Origin: Flavobacterium granuli
GTDB lineage: Bacteria; Bacteroidota; Bacteroidia; Flavobacteriales; Flavobacteriaceae
Length of the DNA stretch: 64,000 bases
Assembly: GCF_900129705.1 (NCBI RefSeq)
Contig: NZ_FQWO01000012.1
Span: 83,221-147,220 of the forward strand
Direction of reading: 5' to 3'
This document shows positions 36,085 through 44,853 of the stretch, piece after piece; position 1 is the stretch's first letter; the number at the start of each line of letters is the position of its first letter. The notes below the pieces were generated by a model. It saw nothing but the letters and a program-made list of their open reading frames with translations, was not told where the DNA came from and did no database searches. Made by a program: the position numbers and the translations under genes.

Positions 36085-37224
36085 TTATGAAATTAACGTT
36101 CTTGAAATCACAATGCGTTGTATTTCAGAAGTTCCTTCATAAATTTGTGTAATCTTTGCATCGCGCATCATACGTTCCACATGATACTCGGCAACATAGC
36201 CGTTACCTCCGTGAATTTGAACCGCTTCAATAGTTGTATCCATTGCGGTTTGTGAAGCAAACAATTTTGCCATTGCCCCAGATTGCGAGATATCCATTCC
36301 GGCATCTTTTTCAAAAGCGGCTTTGAAACACAACATCTTTGCCGCCATAATTTGGGTCGCCATATCGGCTAATTTGAAAGCAATCGCTTGGTGTTTGAAA
36401 ATTTCCTTTCCAAAGGCTTTACGCTCTTGAGAATATTTTAAAGCCAATTCATAAGCTCCGGTAGCAATTCCTAAAGCTTGAGAAGCAATCCCAATTCTTC
36501 CGCCATTTAATACCGCCATAGCGAAATTAAATCCAAAACCGTCAGCCCCAATTCTATTTTCTTTGGGCACTTTTACATCCGAAAACATCAGCGAATGCGT
36601 ATCTGACCCTCGAATTCCCATTTTCTTTTCTTTTGGACCAATATCAAAACCTGCCCATCCTTTTTCAACGATAAACGCATTAATTCCTTTATGCCCTTTC
36701 TCAATATCCGTTTGAGCAATCACAATATAAGTCGAGGCAGTAGATCCATTAGTAATCCAGTTTTTGGTACCATTTAGCAAATAATGATCTCCTTTATCAA
36801 TAGCGGTTGTTTTTTGCGAAGTGGCATCAGAGCCCGCTTCCGGTTCAGACAAACAAAAAGCCCCAATAACATCTCCTTTGGCCAAAGGAACCAAATATTT
36901 AAGTTTTTGCTCTTCATTGCAATACTTTTCTAGACCCGCACAAACTAAAGAGTTATTCACTGACATTACTACCGCAGAAGAAGCGTCTACTTTGGCTATC
37001 TCCGTTATCGCAAGTACATAAGAAACACTGTCCAAACCAGAGCCACCATATTTAGGATCAACCATCATTCCTAAAAATCCAAGTTCGGCCATTTTCTTTA
37101 CCTGTTCGGTAGGAAATTTAGAATGCTCATCCCTTTCTATTACTCCCGGCAACAATTCATTTTGAGCAAAATCTCTAGCAGCTTGTTGTATCATTAGCTG
37201 CTCCTCGGTTAGATTAAAATCCAT
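36085..37224 (-). CDS. Acyl-CoA dehydrogenase family protein
   Basis: FAD-dependent acyl-CoA dehydrogenase, 379 aa, catalysing alpha,beta-desaturation of acyl-CoA in fatty-acid or branched-chain amino-acid breakdown. The three-domain layout is visible: N-terminal helices (FNLTEEQLMIQQAARDFA), middle beta domain (AFCLSEPEAGSDA, NGTKNWITNG), and the C-terminal helical domain with QIHGGNGYV and the catalytic Glu363 in YEGTSEIQRIV. Position and length fit the short/branched-chain group. It is a single gene with its own terminator. The ETF partner genes are not in the window. Confidence 0.93.
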   Translation of the reverse strand: MDFNLTEEQLMIQQAARDFAQNELLPGVIERDEHSKFPTEQVKKMAELGFLGMMVDPKYGGSGLDSVSYVLAITEIAKVDASSAVVMSVNNSLVCAGLEKYCNEEQKLKYLVPLAKGDVIGAFCLSEPEAGSDATSQKTTAIDKGDHYLLNGTKNWITNGSTASTYIVIAQTDIEKGHKGINAFIVEKGWAGFDIGPKEKKMGIRGSDTHSLMFSDVKVPKENRIGADGFGFNFAMAVLNGGRIGIASQALGIATGAYELALKYSQERKAFGKEIFKHQAIAFKLADMATQIMAAKMLCFKAAFEKDAGMDISQSGAMAKLFASQTAMDTTIEAVQIHGGNGYVAEYHVERMMRDAKITQIYEGTSEIQRIVISRTLIS

Positions 37225-37814
37225 ATCTGTATCTATATTTTATACTATTAAAATTGTAACTCCACAAATAAAAACACTTGGCGAAACCCACAGCTTGGGA
37301 ATTTATATTGCCAGCTTACTTTTTTACTTTAAAATTAAATATTGTCTTGCAATACTCAAATTAACTCCTTTTTATTCAAAAAATGTCTCCAAAAATACTT
37401 TTTTTTTATGATATTACCAATTTCACTTTGTAAATTTAATAAAACAAAAACAAGCTACTATATCGTTATCGTTAACACATAAGGATCTTCGCTCAATCGT
37501 ATTAATCTAAGCCGCTTTTGACAAGTCGAAATAAAATATCTAATTAATGAAAATAAAACTATACCTACATGTTTTCAAATTCATAAAAAAAACAAGTCTA
37601 TTAAAGTCTCGTCTCACCATCTAATTCTAAAAATCCTATTTACAATCATAATAAACACACTATGAAGCGATTCATAATTAGATTTTTTTTATAAAACGCT
37701 CAAGACATATAAACACTCCTATTAACAGTATTTAACATGAAAAGTAATCCTATTTTACTATGAAATATAGTAATTAAAGCTAATTTTACCATAAATAATT
37801 CAATACAAAACACC
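37225..37814. other. 590-bp AT-rich intergenic region
   Basis: No coding frame supported on either strand. It lies between divergently oriented genes, so both promoters should be here, but I found no exact TAnnTTTG for either; TAATTTTA near 37784 is a near match for the downstream gene. A small TTACTA/TAGTAA inverted repeat lies near 37756-37775. Confidence 0.4.
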
Positions 37815-38393
37815 ATGAAGAAAATTTTATTACTGCTTAGCTTACTTTTATTGCTTCCATTTTATTCCGCTTTTGCGCAAACTCAAGTAGAAATTGACGG
37901 AGTTATTGTTCCTAGAACAATAGATTTCCAAAATAAAACCCTAACCCTAAATGGTGTTGGTGGAAGATCTAAAATGTGGGTAGAAGTTTATATTCAGGCA
38001 CTATATTTATCTCGCCTTTCACAAGATGCCAAATACATTATTGAGAGTGATACTGAGATGGCCATAAGAATACACATAACCTCTTCATTAGTTTCATCTG
38101 GTAAACTGACAAGAAATTTCAACAGCGGATTTGAAAAATCGACCGGGGAGAATTTAAATTCGTTGAGACCCAAAATAGAAGCTTTTAAAAATATGTTGAG
38201 TGATCAAATTGTAAAAGACGACGTTTTTAATCTTGTTTACAATCCTATTGACACCTCTGTTTGGGTATATAAAAACGAAGTGCTAAAAGGAAAAATTGCC
38301 GGAATTGATTTCAAAAAGGCATTATTTGGTATTTGGCTTTCCGACAAACCCGTAGATGAAACCCTTAAAAATAATTTATTAGGCATTTATTAA
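37815..38393 (+). CDS. Chalcone isomerase-like secreted protein
   Basis: Protein of 192 aa with a signal peptide (residues 1-21, ends SAFAQ) and a chalcone-isomerase-like fold: VEIDGVIVPRTIDFQ, LNGVGGRSKMWVEVYIQALYL and the C-terminal KGKIAGIDFKKALFGIWLSDKPVDETLK. The bacterial family is thought not to act as flavonoid isomerases; binding of fatty acids or other small hydrophobic ligands in the periplasm is a possibility. It is a single gene. The leader region is described in the preceding entry. Confidence 0.82.
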   Translation: MKKILLLLSLLLLLPFYSAFAQTQVEIDGVIVPRTIDFQNKTLTLNGVGGRSKMWVEVYIQALYLSRLSQDAKYIIESDTEMAIRIHITSSLVSSGKLTRNFNSGFEKSTGENLNSLRPKIEAFKNMLSDQIVKDDVFNLVYNPIDTSVWVYKNEVLKGKIAGIDFKKALFGIWLSDKPVDETLKNNLLGIY

Positions 38394-38529
38394 TCTGCCT
38401 CTTCAAAGAAAGCAAGTTTTCTATTTGACTTTCTGTTGCCAATAAAGCTTCTAAATCAAGCAATCAAAGGCAAAAAAATCGTCAAGTGAAATAACATCTC
38501 AAATACACATTTCGCATTATACTATTTTT

Positions 38530-38537
38530 TATATTTG
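38530..38537 (+). promoter_or_regulatory. -7 element upstream of the glutamate dehydrogenase family gene
   Basis: TATATTTG, 24 bases before the ATG at 38562. No -33 TTG is obvious. Confidence 0.5.
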
Positions 38538-38561
38538 TAAAAATTAAATATATCGCAATAA

Positions 38562-39788
38562 ATGAAAGATTTATTAAAGAAATTTGAAAATAAAGAACCG
38601 GAAATCATTTTTAACTGGAAAGATGCCGAAACCGAAGCGGAAGGATGGACTGTCATCAACTCCCTTCGCGGCGGAGCAGCCGGTGGAGGAACAAGAATGA
38701 GAAAAGGATTGGATATGAACGAAGTTTTGTCCTTGGCCAAAACAATGGAAGTTAAATTTACCGTTTCCGGTCCAGCGATTGGCGGAGCTAAATCTGGAAT
38801 TAACTTTGATCCGAACGATCCAAGAAAAAAAGGCGTGCTACAACGTTGGTACAAAGCTGTTTCTCCATTATTGAAAAGTTATTACGGTACAGGCGGTGAT
38901 TTGAATGTAGATGAAATCCATGAAGTGATTCCAATGACAGAAGAATGTGGCGTTTGGCATCCGCAAGAAGGAGTGTTCAACGGTCATTTTAAACCTACCG
39001 AAGCAGATAAAATCAATAGAATAGGACAATTGCGTCAAGGCGTAGTCAAAGTAATCGAAAATCCAAAATATTCTCCCGATGTTTTCCGTAAATATACTGT
39101 TGCGGACATGATCACCGGTTTTGGCGTTGCACAGGCCGTTCGTCATTATTACACCATTTATGGCGGCGATGTAAAAGGAAAAAAAGCGATTGTCCAAGGT
39201 TTTGGTAATGTAGGTTCAGCAGCCGCTTTCTATCTTGCCGAAATGGGAGCCAAAATAATCGGGATTATTGATAGAGACGGCGGAATAATTAACGAGAACG
39301 GCTATACGTTTGAAGAAATAAAAGCTTTATTTCTTGCCAAAGACGGAAACAAGCTGGTGGCCGAGAATATGATTCCATTTGACGAAATCAATGAAAAAAT
39401 ATGGACAATAGGTGCTGAAATATTCACTCCTTGCGCCGCTTCCCGATTAGTAACTCAATCACAAACTGACCGTTTAATCGCCAATGGCCTAGAAGTAATT
39501 TCTTGTGGCGCCAATGTTCCTTTTGCCGACAAGGAAATTTTCTTTGGTTCCATCATGGAAGATGTGGACAGTAAGATCAGCTTAATTCCAGATTTCATTT
39601 CTAATTGCGGAATGGCAAGAGTTTTTGCTTATTTCATGGAGAAAAAAGTCCAAATGACTGATGAGGCTATTTTTCAAGACACTTCCGAAACGATCAAAAA
39701 AGCAATTGAAAAAGCCCACAATTTAAATCCAAGTAAAACAAATATCAGCGCGACCGCTTTTGAAATTGCACTGAAACAGCTTACTTAA
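38562..39788 (+). CDS. Glu/Leu/Phe/Val dehydrogenase
   Basis: Amino-acid dehydrogenase of the ELFV family, 408 aa, which interconverts an amino acid and its 2-oxo acid with NAD(P). It has the catalytic-site segment SGPAIGGAKSGINFDP (K77), a second active-site segment GGDLNVDEIHEVIPMTEECG, and the Rossmann domain GFGNVGSAAAFYLAEMG. Residues about 380-408 are helical. Residue-level specificity (glutamate against leucine or valine) cannot be decided by eye. It is a single gene with a promoter and a terminator. Confidence 0.88.
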   Translation: MKDLLKKFENKEPEIIFNWKDAETEAEGWTVINSLRGGAAGGGTRMRKGLDMNEVLSLAKTMEVKFTVSGPAIGGAKSGINFDPNDPRKKGVLQRWYKAVSPLLKSYYGTGGDLNVDEIHEVIPMTEECGVWHPQEGVFNGHFKPTEADKINRIGQLRQGVVKVIENPKYSPDVFRKYTVADMITGFGVAQAVRHYYTIYGGDVKGKKAIVQGFGNVGSAAAFYLAEMGAKIIGIIDRDGGIINENGYTFEEIKALFLAKDGNKLVAENMIPFDEINEKIWTIGAEIFTPCAASRLVTQSQTDRLIANGLEVISCGANVPFADKEIFFGSIMEDVDSKISLIPDFISNCGMARVFAYFMEKKVQMTDEAIFQDTSETIKKAIEKAHNLNPSKTNISATAFEIALKQLT

Positions 39789-39815
39789 AATAAAAAGCGC
39801 GCTTACTGCTTATTA

Positions 39816-39868
39816 AAACTGGACTCAAACAGATTGTAAATAATTTGTTTGATCCCAGTTTTTTTGTT
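39816..39868 (+). terminator. Terminator after the dehydrogenase gene
   Basis: A long hairpin with ACTGG/CCAGT at the base and TCAAACA/TGTTTGA above, followed by a T-tract. Confidence 0.75.
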
Positions 39869-39982
39869 TCCAATTTTAAAGCAAAAAAATCCTTGAATTT
39901 ATAATACCATAGTAACTTTTTACTCTTAACAATTTTTAGTACTTTTCAGCGTTTTTATAAATACACTTTTTTTAAATTTAAA

Positions 39983-40888
39983 ATGCAAATGAACCCCACC
40001 ATTTCATCAGACCAAAAGAAATCATTAGTCCTATCTATTCTTTTGTATGCTACAATGTTGTTAATTTTATTTTTCATCCGATTTTGGCCGCCATCAAACA
40101 TGAGCGAACTTGCCGGTGGCGGCGGCGGTGGTGGTGTTACCGTAAATTTTGGAGACAGTGATTTGGGTTCAGGGGCAAATTATAAGAGTGAAGTTTTGGA
40201 AGTAAAAAACCAAACCAGACAAATCCCTACAAAAGCAACACCTGACGAAGCCATTTTATCTCAGGAAAACAGCACTGAAGAAAGTGTTGTGATTCCGACA
40301 AAAGAAAAAACTAAAAAACCGATAGTTCCTGTAAAAGAAGAAAGCAAACCCGTAGTTGTAAAACCCAAAATTTCAAACAATACGAATGACGCTTTATCCA
40401 GTATCCTGAAAGGATCCAATAAAGGCGGTGATGGAGACGATAAAGAAGCCGGAAATAAAGGAAAAACTAATGGAAGCCTGAGCGCCACCGGCTATTACGG
40501 AACGGGTGGTTCCGGAGGAGGGACAGGCGGCGGAAATGGTTCCGGAAACGGAATAGGAACCGGCAGCGGTTACGGTTCCGGAAGTGGCGGAGGATCAGGA
40601 AGCGGGTCTGGTGGTGGAATTGGATATTCCTTAGGCAACAGAAAAGCATTATCTAAACCAGTACCCAAATACACTTGCAATGAGGAAGGAAAAGTGGTAG
40701 TAGAAGTATATGTAGACCGAAACGGAAGAACTATAAATGCGGTTCCCGGCGTAAAAGGCACTACAAATACCGCAAAATGCCTGTTAGATCAAGCAAAAAT
40801 TGCGGCAATGAATACCAAATGGGATGCCAGCAGTGATGCTCCCGAAAAACAAGTCGGGAAGATTATTTATAATTTCAATTTGAATTAA
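39983..40888 (+). CDS. Energy transducer TonB-like protein with Gly-rich linker
   Basis: TonB-type protein of 301 aa. A single N-terminal membrane anchor is at about residues 14-33 (VLSILLYATMLLILFFIRFW). The periplasmic part starts with a run of Gly (about 41-49), then a Lys/Pro/Glu-rich stretch (about 95-140) and a long Gly/Ser-rich segment (about 160-215). The C-terminal domain (about 225-301) has KVVVEVYVDRNGRTINAVPG, as in TonB. Such proteins pass proton-motive energy from ExbB/ExbD to outer-membrane receptors like the SusC at the window start. It faces exbD-exbB convergently, although these genes usually run in the same direction. Confidence 0.85.
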   Translation: MQMNPTISSDQKKSLVLSILLYATMLLILFFIRFWPPSNMSELAGGGGGGGVTVNFGDSDLGSGANYKSEVLEVKNQTRQIPTKATPDEAILSQENSTEESVVIPTKEKTKKPIVPVKEESKPVVVKPKISNNTNDALSSILKGSNKGGDGDDKEAGNKGKTNGSLSATGYYGTGGSGGGTGGGNGSGNGIGTGSGYGSGSGGGSGSGSGGGIGYSLGNRKALSKPVPKYTCNEEGKVVVEVYVDRNGRTINAVPGVKGTTNTAKCLLDQAKIAAMNTKWDASSDAPEKQVGKIIYNFNLN

Positions 40889-40922
40889 ATCCATACACGG
40901 ATCAAAAAATAGTTGCTTAAAC

Positions 40923-40952
40923 AAAAATGCCTCGATAATTCGAGGCATTTTT
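40923..40952. terminator. Bidirectional terminator between tonB-like gene and exbD
   Basis: A 12-bp perfect stem AAAAATGCCTCG/CGAGGCATTTTT, loop ATAATT, with runs of T on both strands. Confidence 0.9.
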
Positions 40953-40998
40953 GCTTAAATAGATATTGTTTGTCAGCTGAACTCGACAAAAATAGAGG

Positions 40999-41394
40999 TT
41001 ATTTCGGACTCGTAGCAATCACAAATTTCAGGTTATTCTTTACCCCTATTTGCAATACATCAACTAAATCCTGGACTTGTAAATTGAACGGGATGCGAAC
41101 AATTACCGTTTGATCTTTTTCCGGATTCATCTTAGACATCAAAGTCGTTTCCAGTTCTTCAAAAGAAACAGGCTGCTTATCTATATAGAATTTCTTATCC
41201 TCAGTAACAGACAAACTGATGTACTGTTTATTAGTTTTCTCATGGGATTGCGCTTTGGGCAATGTCATTTTTATAACATTAGGATTAGCCAAAGTTGATA
41301 TAATTAGAAAAAACAACAACAAGAAAAACATAATATCACTTAATGAAGAAGTTGCTACTTCAGCATGAAATCTTCTCTTTCGTTTTATAGACAT
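40999..41394 (-). CDS. exbD: Biopolymer transporter ExbD
   Basis: Small accessory protein of the proton-driven TonB motor, 131 aa. A short cytoplasmic N terminus (MSIKRKRRFHAEV) leads into one transmembrane helix with the conserved Asp19 in SSLSDIMFFLLLFFLI; this Asp takes part in proton flow. The periplasmic domain follows (LPKAQSHEKTNKQYISLSVT). It starts 4 bp after exbB and forms an operon with it. Confidence 0.93.
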   Translation of the reverse strand: MSIKRKRRFHAEVATSSLSDIMFFLLLFFLIISTLANPNVIKMTLPKAQSHEKTNKQYISLSVTEDKKFYIDKQPVSFEELETTLMSKMNPEKDQTVIVRIPFNLQVQDLVDVLQIGVKNNLKFVIATSPK

Positions 41395-41398
41395 ATTA

Positions 41399-42091
41399 TT
41401 ATCTTTGAATAATATTTACAAATTCTAATACTTGTTTTTGAATTTTTAAGGCAAAATTATCAATCTTACCGTTCAATAAATGGTATCCGCTATAAGCAAT
41501 AATCCCCACAATTAATCCGGCACCACTACTGATCATTTTCTCGTACAATCCTCCTGAAATATTACCAATACTAATGTTTTCAGTAACAGAAATGCTGTAA
41601 AAGATTTTGATTACACCAGAAATAGTTCCGATAAATCCTAAGGTAGGCGCAATTCCGGCAATAAGTCCCAAATGACCCAAATGTTTTTCCATTTCGCCAA
41701 TTTCAATATCGGCAGCACGATCCATGTTAGACTCGATTTCAGCAATAGGTCTGCCAATCACCTGAATTCCTTCTTTTATAATATTTCCCGAAGCGGTATT
41801 ACTTCTTTCAGCTATAGATTTGGCCAAATCCAAATTTCCGGAATTGAGATGATCGCGAACGTCTCTCATCAAAAGAGCGTCAATTTTTGAAGCCTTGCTA
41901 ACATATAAATAGCGTTCAATAATCAAGTAAAAAGTATAAAACAATAAAATCCCAATTGGAATTAACCAAACACCACCTTTTAGAAGAAAACCTAAAGTAG
42001 AAACCTCAGTATTGGGAGCGATTTTTTCGATAACTACGTTTGAAGCAGCATTAGCTAGAGTGTCGGCTTGTAATTGTATGAAACTAAACAT
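41399..42091 (-). CDS. exbB: MotA/TolQ/ExbB proton channel family protein
   Basis: Proton channel of the TonB energy system, 230 aa. Three membrane segments are visible: about 31-52 (LKGGVWLIPIGILLFYTFYLI), about 139-160 (LGLIAGIAPTLGFIGTISGVI) and about 180-200 (SSGAGLIVGIIAYSGYHLL). The cytoplasmic loop includes IAEIESNMDRAADIEIGEMEKHL. It partners with exbD directly downstream; the TonB-like gene lies 100 bp further on the opposite strand. Confidence 0.92.
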   Translation of the reverse strand: MFSFIQLQADTLANAASNVVIEKIAPNTEVSTLGFLLKGGVWLIPIGILLFYTFYLIIERYLYVSKASKIDALLMRDVRDHLNSGNLDLAKSIAERSNTASGNIIKEGIQVIGRPIAEIESNMDRAADIEIGEMEKHLGHLGLIAGIAPTLGFIGTISGVIKIFYSISVTENISIGNISGGLYEKMISSGAGLIVGIIAYSGYHLLNGKIDNFALKIQKQVLEFVNIIQR

Positions 42092-42219
42092 ATAATATTA
42101 TTGTATTTTAATCATTAATTCTAAAATTTATTTCAATTTTGCAATAAAGATACTTTGCGATGCAATAATAAACTAAAAAAACCGGAAAATATTTTAAAAC
42201 ACGCTTATTTTATTTAAAA

Positions 42220-43440
42220 ATGAACTATCAGCAAACCATCGATTGGATGTTTAATCAGCTCCCAATGTATCAACTTCAGGGCGCTTCAGCCTATAAGAAA
42301 GATTTGACTAACACCCATTTACTTATAGACCATCTTAAAAATCCGCAGGAAAAAATAAGATGCATTCATGTCGCGGGCACCAACGGAAAAGGATCCACTT
42401 CGCACATGCTGGCCTCCATACTTCAAGAAGCAGGATACAAAGTAGGACTGTATACTTCGCCCCATCTAAAAGACTTTAGGGAGCGCATAAAAATTAACGG
42501 CCTAGAAATCCCAGAAGAATTTGTCTGTCAATTTATTAATGAGCACAAAAGCTTTTTTGAAGCAAACGACATGAGTTTTTTCGAAATGACTGTCGGACTG
42601 GCTTTTGATTATTTTGCCAAAGAAAAAGTGGATATCGCTATCATAGAGGTTGGAATGGGGGGCAGATTGGATGCAACCAATATCATTACGCCGCTTGTAT
42701 CCGTTATCACCAATATCGGATTAGATCACGTTCAATTTTTAGGTAACACGCTCGAAGCGGTGGCTTTTGAAAAAGCCGGAATCATAAAACCAATTATTCC
42801 TGTCGTTATAGGACAATATACTCCCGAGACAAAAGCTGTTTTTTTGGCGAAAGCCAAAGAAACAAATTCAGCAATCTATTTTGCCGCTGATTTAATTTCT
42901 GAAAGCTATCCTTCAGATCTGATTGGCGATTACCAGATACACAATAAGAAAACCGTTTTACAGACTATTGCTGTTTTAAACGAAGCAAAGGAATTTAAAA
43001 TTTCAACTGAAAACATTAAATCCGGCCTGTTAAAAGTTGTAAAAAACACAGGACTTCAAGGAAGATGGCAACAATTAGGTGAATCTCCAAAAATCATTTG
43101 CGACACTGCCCACAACAAAGACGGCCTAGAAATAGTATTGAATCAAATAAAAAAAGAATCTTTTGACACTTTACATATCGTTTTGGGAGTGGTAAATGAT
43201 AAAGATTTAGAGGAAATCCTCACTTTATTCCCTAAAAAAGCAAAATATTATTTTTGCAAACCCAATATTTCTCGCGGACTGGACGCTCAAATTCTGCAAC
43301 AAAAAGCTGCCGAATTCAGATTAAAAGGAGAAGTATATAATTCTGTTTCAGAATCTTACAAAAAAGCCGTCCAAAACGCCGCAAAATCAGACTTTATATA
43401 CATCGGTGGAAGCACATTTGTCGTGGCAGAAATTTTATAA
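42220..43440 (+). CDS. folC: Bifunctional folylpolyglutamate synthase/dihydrofolate synthase
   Basis: Mur-ligase-fold enzyme of 406 aa that adds glutamate to dihydropteroate and to tetrahydrofolates. The ATP loop is GTNGKGST (53-60), followed by SPHLKDFRERIKING, VEVGMGGRLDATNII, NIGLDHVQFLGNTL (lysine in EKAGIIK) and CDTAHNKDGLEIVL. It diverges from exbB. tRNA-Val lies 87 bp after the stop with its own promoter. Confidence 0.94.
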   Translation: MNYQQTIDWMFNQLPMYQLQGASAYKKDLTNTHLLIDHLKNPQEKIRCIHVAGTNGKGSTSHMLASILQEAGYKVGLYTSPHLKDFRERIKINGLEIPEEFVCQFINEHKSFFEANDMSFFEMTVGLAFDYFAKEKVDIAIIEVGMGGRLDATNIITPLVSVITNIGLDHVQFLGNTLEAVAFEKAGIIKPIIPVVIGQYTPETKAVFLAKAKETNSAIYFAADLISESYPSDLIGDYQIHNKKTVLQTIAVLNEAKEFKISTENIKSGLLKVVKNTGLQGRWQQLGESPKIICDTAHNKDGLEIVLNQIKKESFDTLHIVLGVVNDKDLEEILTLFPKKAKYYFCKPNISRGLDAQILQQKAAEFRLKGEVYNSVSESYKKAVQNAAKSDFIYIGGSTFVVAEIL

Positions 43441-43457
43441 TTTTTTTTGTTTTTTAC

Positions 43458-43487
43458 TTGCAAATCTAGAAAAGTGCCGTATATTTG
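43458..43487 (+). promoter_or_regulatory. Promoter of tRNA-Val
   Basis: -33 TTG at 43458-43460, 19-base spacer, and -7 TATATTTG at 43480-43487. This is the best match to the Bacteroidota sigma-A consensus in the window. Confidence 0.75.
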
Positions 43488-43527
43488 CACACGCAATAGC
43501 GACAACGAAAGTAATCAAATTGCACTA

Positions 43528-43602
43528 GGGCGATTAGCTCAGCTGGTTCAGAGCACCTCGTTTACACCGAGGGGGTCGGGGGTTCGAACCCCTCATCGCC
43601 CA
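43528..43602 (+). tRNA. tRNA-Val(TAC)
   Basis: 75 nt from GGGCGAT to ATCGCCCA. The D-arm has GCTCAGCTGG. The anticodon stem-loop CCTCG-TTTACAC-CGAGG gives anticodon TAC, reading GUN Val codons. The T-arm has TTCGAAC, and the acceptor stem pairs seven bases. No encoded CCA. Confidence 0.96.
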
Positions 43603-43603
43603 C

Positions 43604-43637
43604 AAAAACTCCAATAGAAATATTGGAGTTTTTTTTG
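43604..43637 (+). terminator. Terminator of tRNA-Val
   Basis: AACTCCAATA/TATTGGAGTT stem with loop GAAA and a T-tract directly after the tRNA. Confidence 0.9.
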
Positions 43638-44106
43638 TTTTATACTTTACCCTTTTTTTGGATCGATGTGAGAAGATGTGGAATTTCAAAAATTATGCAT
43701 AAATTGTAAGGATCAAAACGAAATTATTAGTCCTAGTAGTTTTTTTTTGTAGGAATTCGATAAGCGCTTTTTAGTGCTTAGTTTAGCTCTTTTTTAGTAT
43801 TTCAATGCTGCTTTCTAGTTTTGATACTTCAGCCATACACTATCCATGCTTTATCCATACACTATCCATACACTATCCATACACTATCCATGCATTAACT
43901 ATTCTTTATCCGTTAGATGATTTCATCTTATTTTTGATCTATAGGCTTAAGTTTATATGTTTTTTTCTTACGATTTAAAGTTTTCTAAAGTTCAGGCTTA
44001 TTGTAGCTTCGCAAGCTCAATTTGTCCTACAAAAATGGACAATCAATGGCTTTAATTCAACTAATTTTTAAAAGCTATTGAGGTAAAAAAACAAAGTTAA
44101 AAATAG
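43638..44106. other. Gene-free accessory spacer after tRNA-Val
   Basis: Contains the 11-bp tandem repeat annotated separately. An 11-bp inverted repeat (TTTTTGTAGGA at 43744-43754, complement at 44025-44035) encloses it. No open frame of note. The sequence leads into the truncated sensor remnant at 44107, suggesting a deletion scar. Confidence 0.5.
43833..43898. repeat. 11-bp tandem repeat (CCATACACTAT)
   Basis: Six adjacent 11-base units: CCATACACTAT at 43833, 43855, 43866 and 43877 are identical; units at 43844 (CCATGCTTTAT) and 43888 (CCATGCATTAA) are variants. Unit length is about one DNA helical turn. No spacers, so it is not CRISPR. Confidence 0.9.
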
Positions 44107-44794
44107 TTGTCTTGTGCTGAATTTACCATTTCACCTCCATGGCATAGGCATTTCTTGGCATACACTCTATATTTCATCATTGTAGTAGCAAGCATCTACT
44201 TTATCCGTGAAAGAATCAAAATAAAAATTCGAAAAAACAAATATTACGAAACCCTCGAACAACGAAGATTACATTTACAAAAAGAATCAAAAATCAGACA
44301 AGAACAGTATGACCTAGAACAAGAAATTGAAAAATTGAAGAATGACAAACTTCAAATTAAAATCCTAGCTAAAGACAAAGAATTAGTCAACAGCTCTTTG
44401 CAAGTAGCTAAAAAGAATAAAATTTTCAATGGTATCAACAATAACCTAAAAGAAATTAACACTGACTCTTTTGACGAGAACACCAAATTTAAGCTTACCA
44501 AACCAAATAAAAACATCATAAAAGAAGTAAATACGGATAAAAGCTGGAAAGATTTAGAAAAACATATCAAGAATATCCACTTTGATTTTCTTAAAAGACC
44601 AAAAGAGAAATATCCACCAATCACCACGAAAAAAGGATCTCGCGACCTATTTATTAATGAACATATCTACAAAAGAGATTGCGGAGATTAAGAATATTTC
44701 AAGCAGAGGTGTAGAACTAGCCCGGTACAGATTGAGAAAAAAACTAGAACTTAATAAAAAAGAAAATCTCGTCGGCTTTTTAATGCGTATTTAA
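44107..44794 (+). pseudogene. Truncated and frameshifted remnant of a Y_Y_Y/LuxR-type transcriptional regulator
   Basis: The first frame (44107-44691) starts inside the end of a triple-tyrosine domain (EFTISPPWHRHFLAYTLY), passes one transmembrane helix (about residues 20-33) and a coiled coil (RRLHLQKESKIRQEQYD), then goes out of frame near 44620. The +1 frame to 44794 continues with DLATYLLMNISTKEIA and a LuxR/GerE helix-turn-helix (NISSRGVELARYRLRKKL). In intact relatives these parts form one protein of roughly 900 residues with an N-terminal beta-propeller sensor. Here the sensor is gone and a shift, probably in the A-run near 44629, separates the HTH. No plausible start codon exists. Family assignment is from memory of Bacteroidota regulators. 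Confidence 0.85.
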
Positions 44795-44802
44795 CAGAAC
44801 CA

Positions 44803-44834
44803 AAATACCATCACACTATTGCATGATGGCATTT
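44803..44834 (-). terminator. Likely terminator after murF
   Basis: On the minus strand AAATGCCATCA pairs with TGATGGTATTT (one G-T wobble), about 20 bp after the murF stop; the T-run is short. Confidence 0.6.
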
Positions 44835-44853
44835 CTGTGTATTTTTAAATTAG

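Noticed and set aside
38522..38854. A 110-codon minus-strand frame opposite the glutamate dehydrogenase family gene
   Set aside because: It overlaps the well-supported plus-strand gene, and its sequence reads as an antisense shadow.
43833..43898. The 11-bp repeat array as a CRISPR
   Set aside because: Units are contiguous without spacers and no cas genes are present.
43744..44035. The 11-bp inverted repeat (TTTTTGTAGGA and complement) as ends of a small transposon
   Set aside because: Similarity stops at 11 bp and no target-site duplication or open frame is visible.
43528..44850. tRNA-Val as an integration site of a mobile element
   Set aside because: I found no second copy of the tRNA 3' end in the adjacent spacer and no integrase gene.
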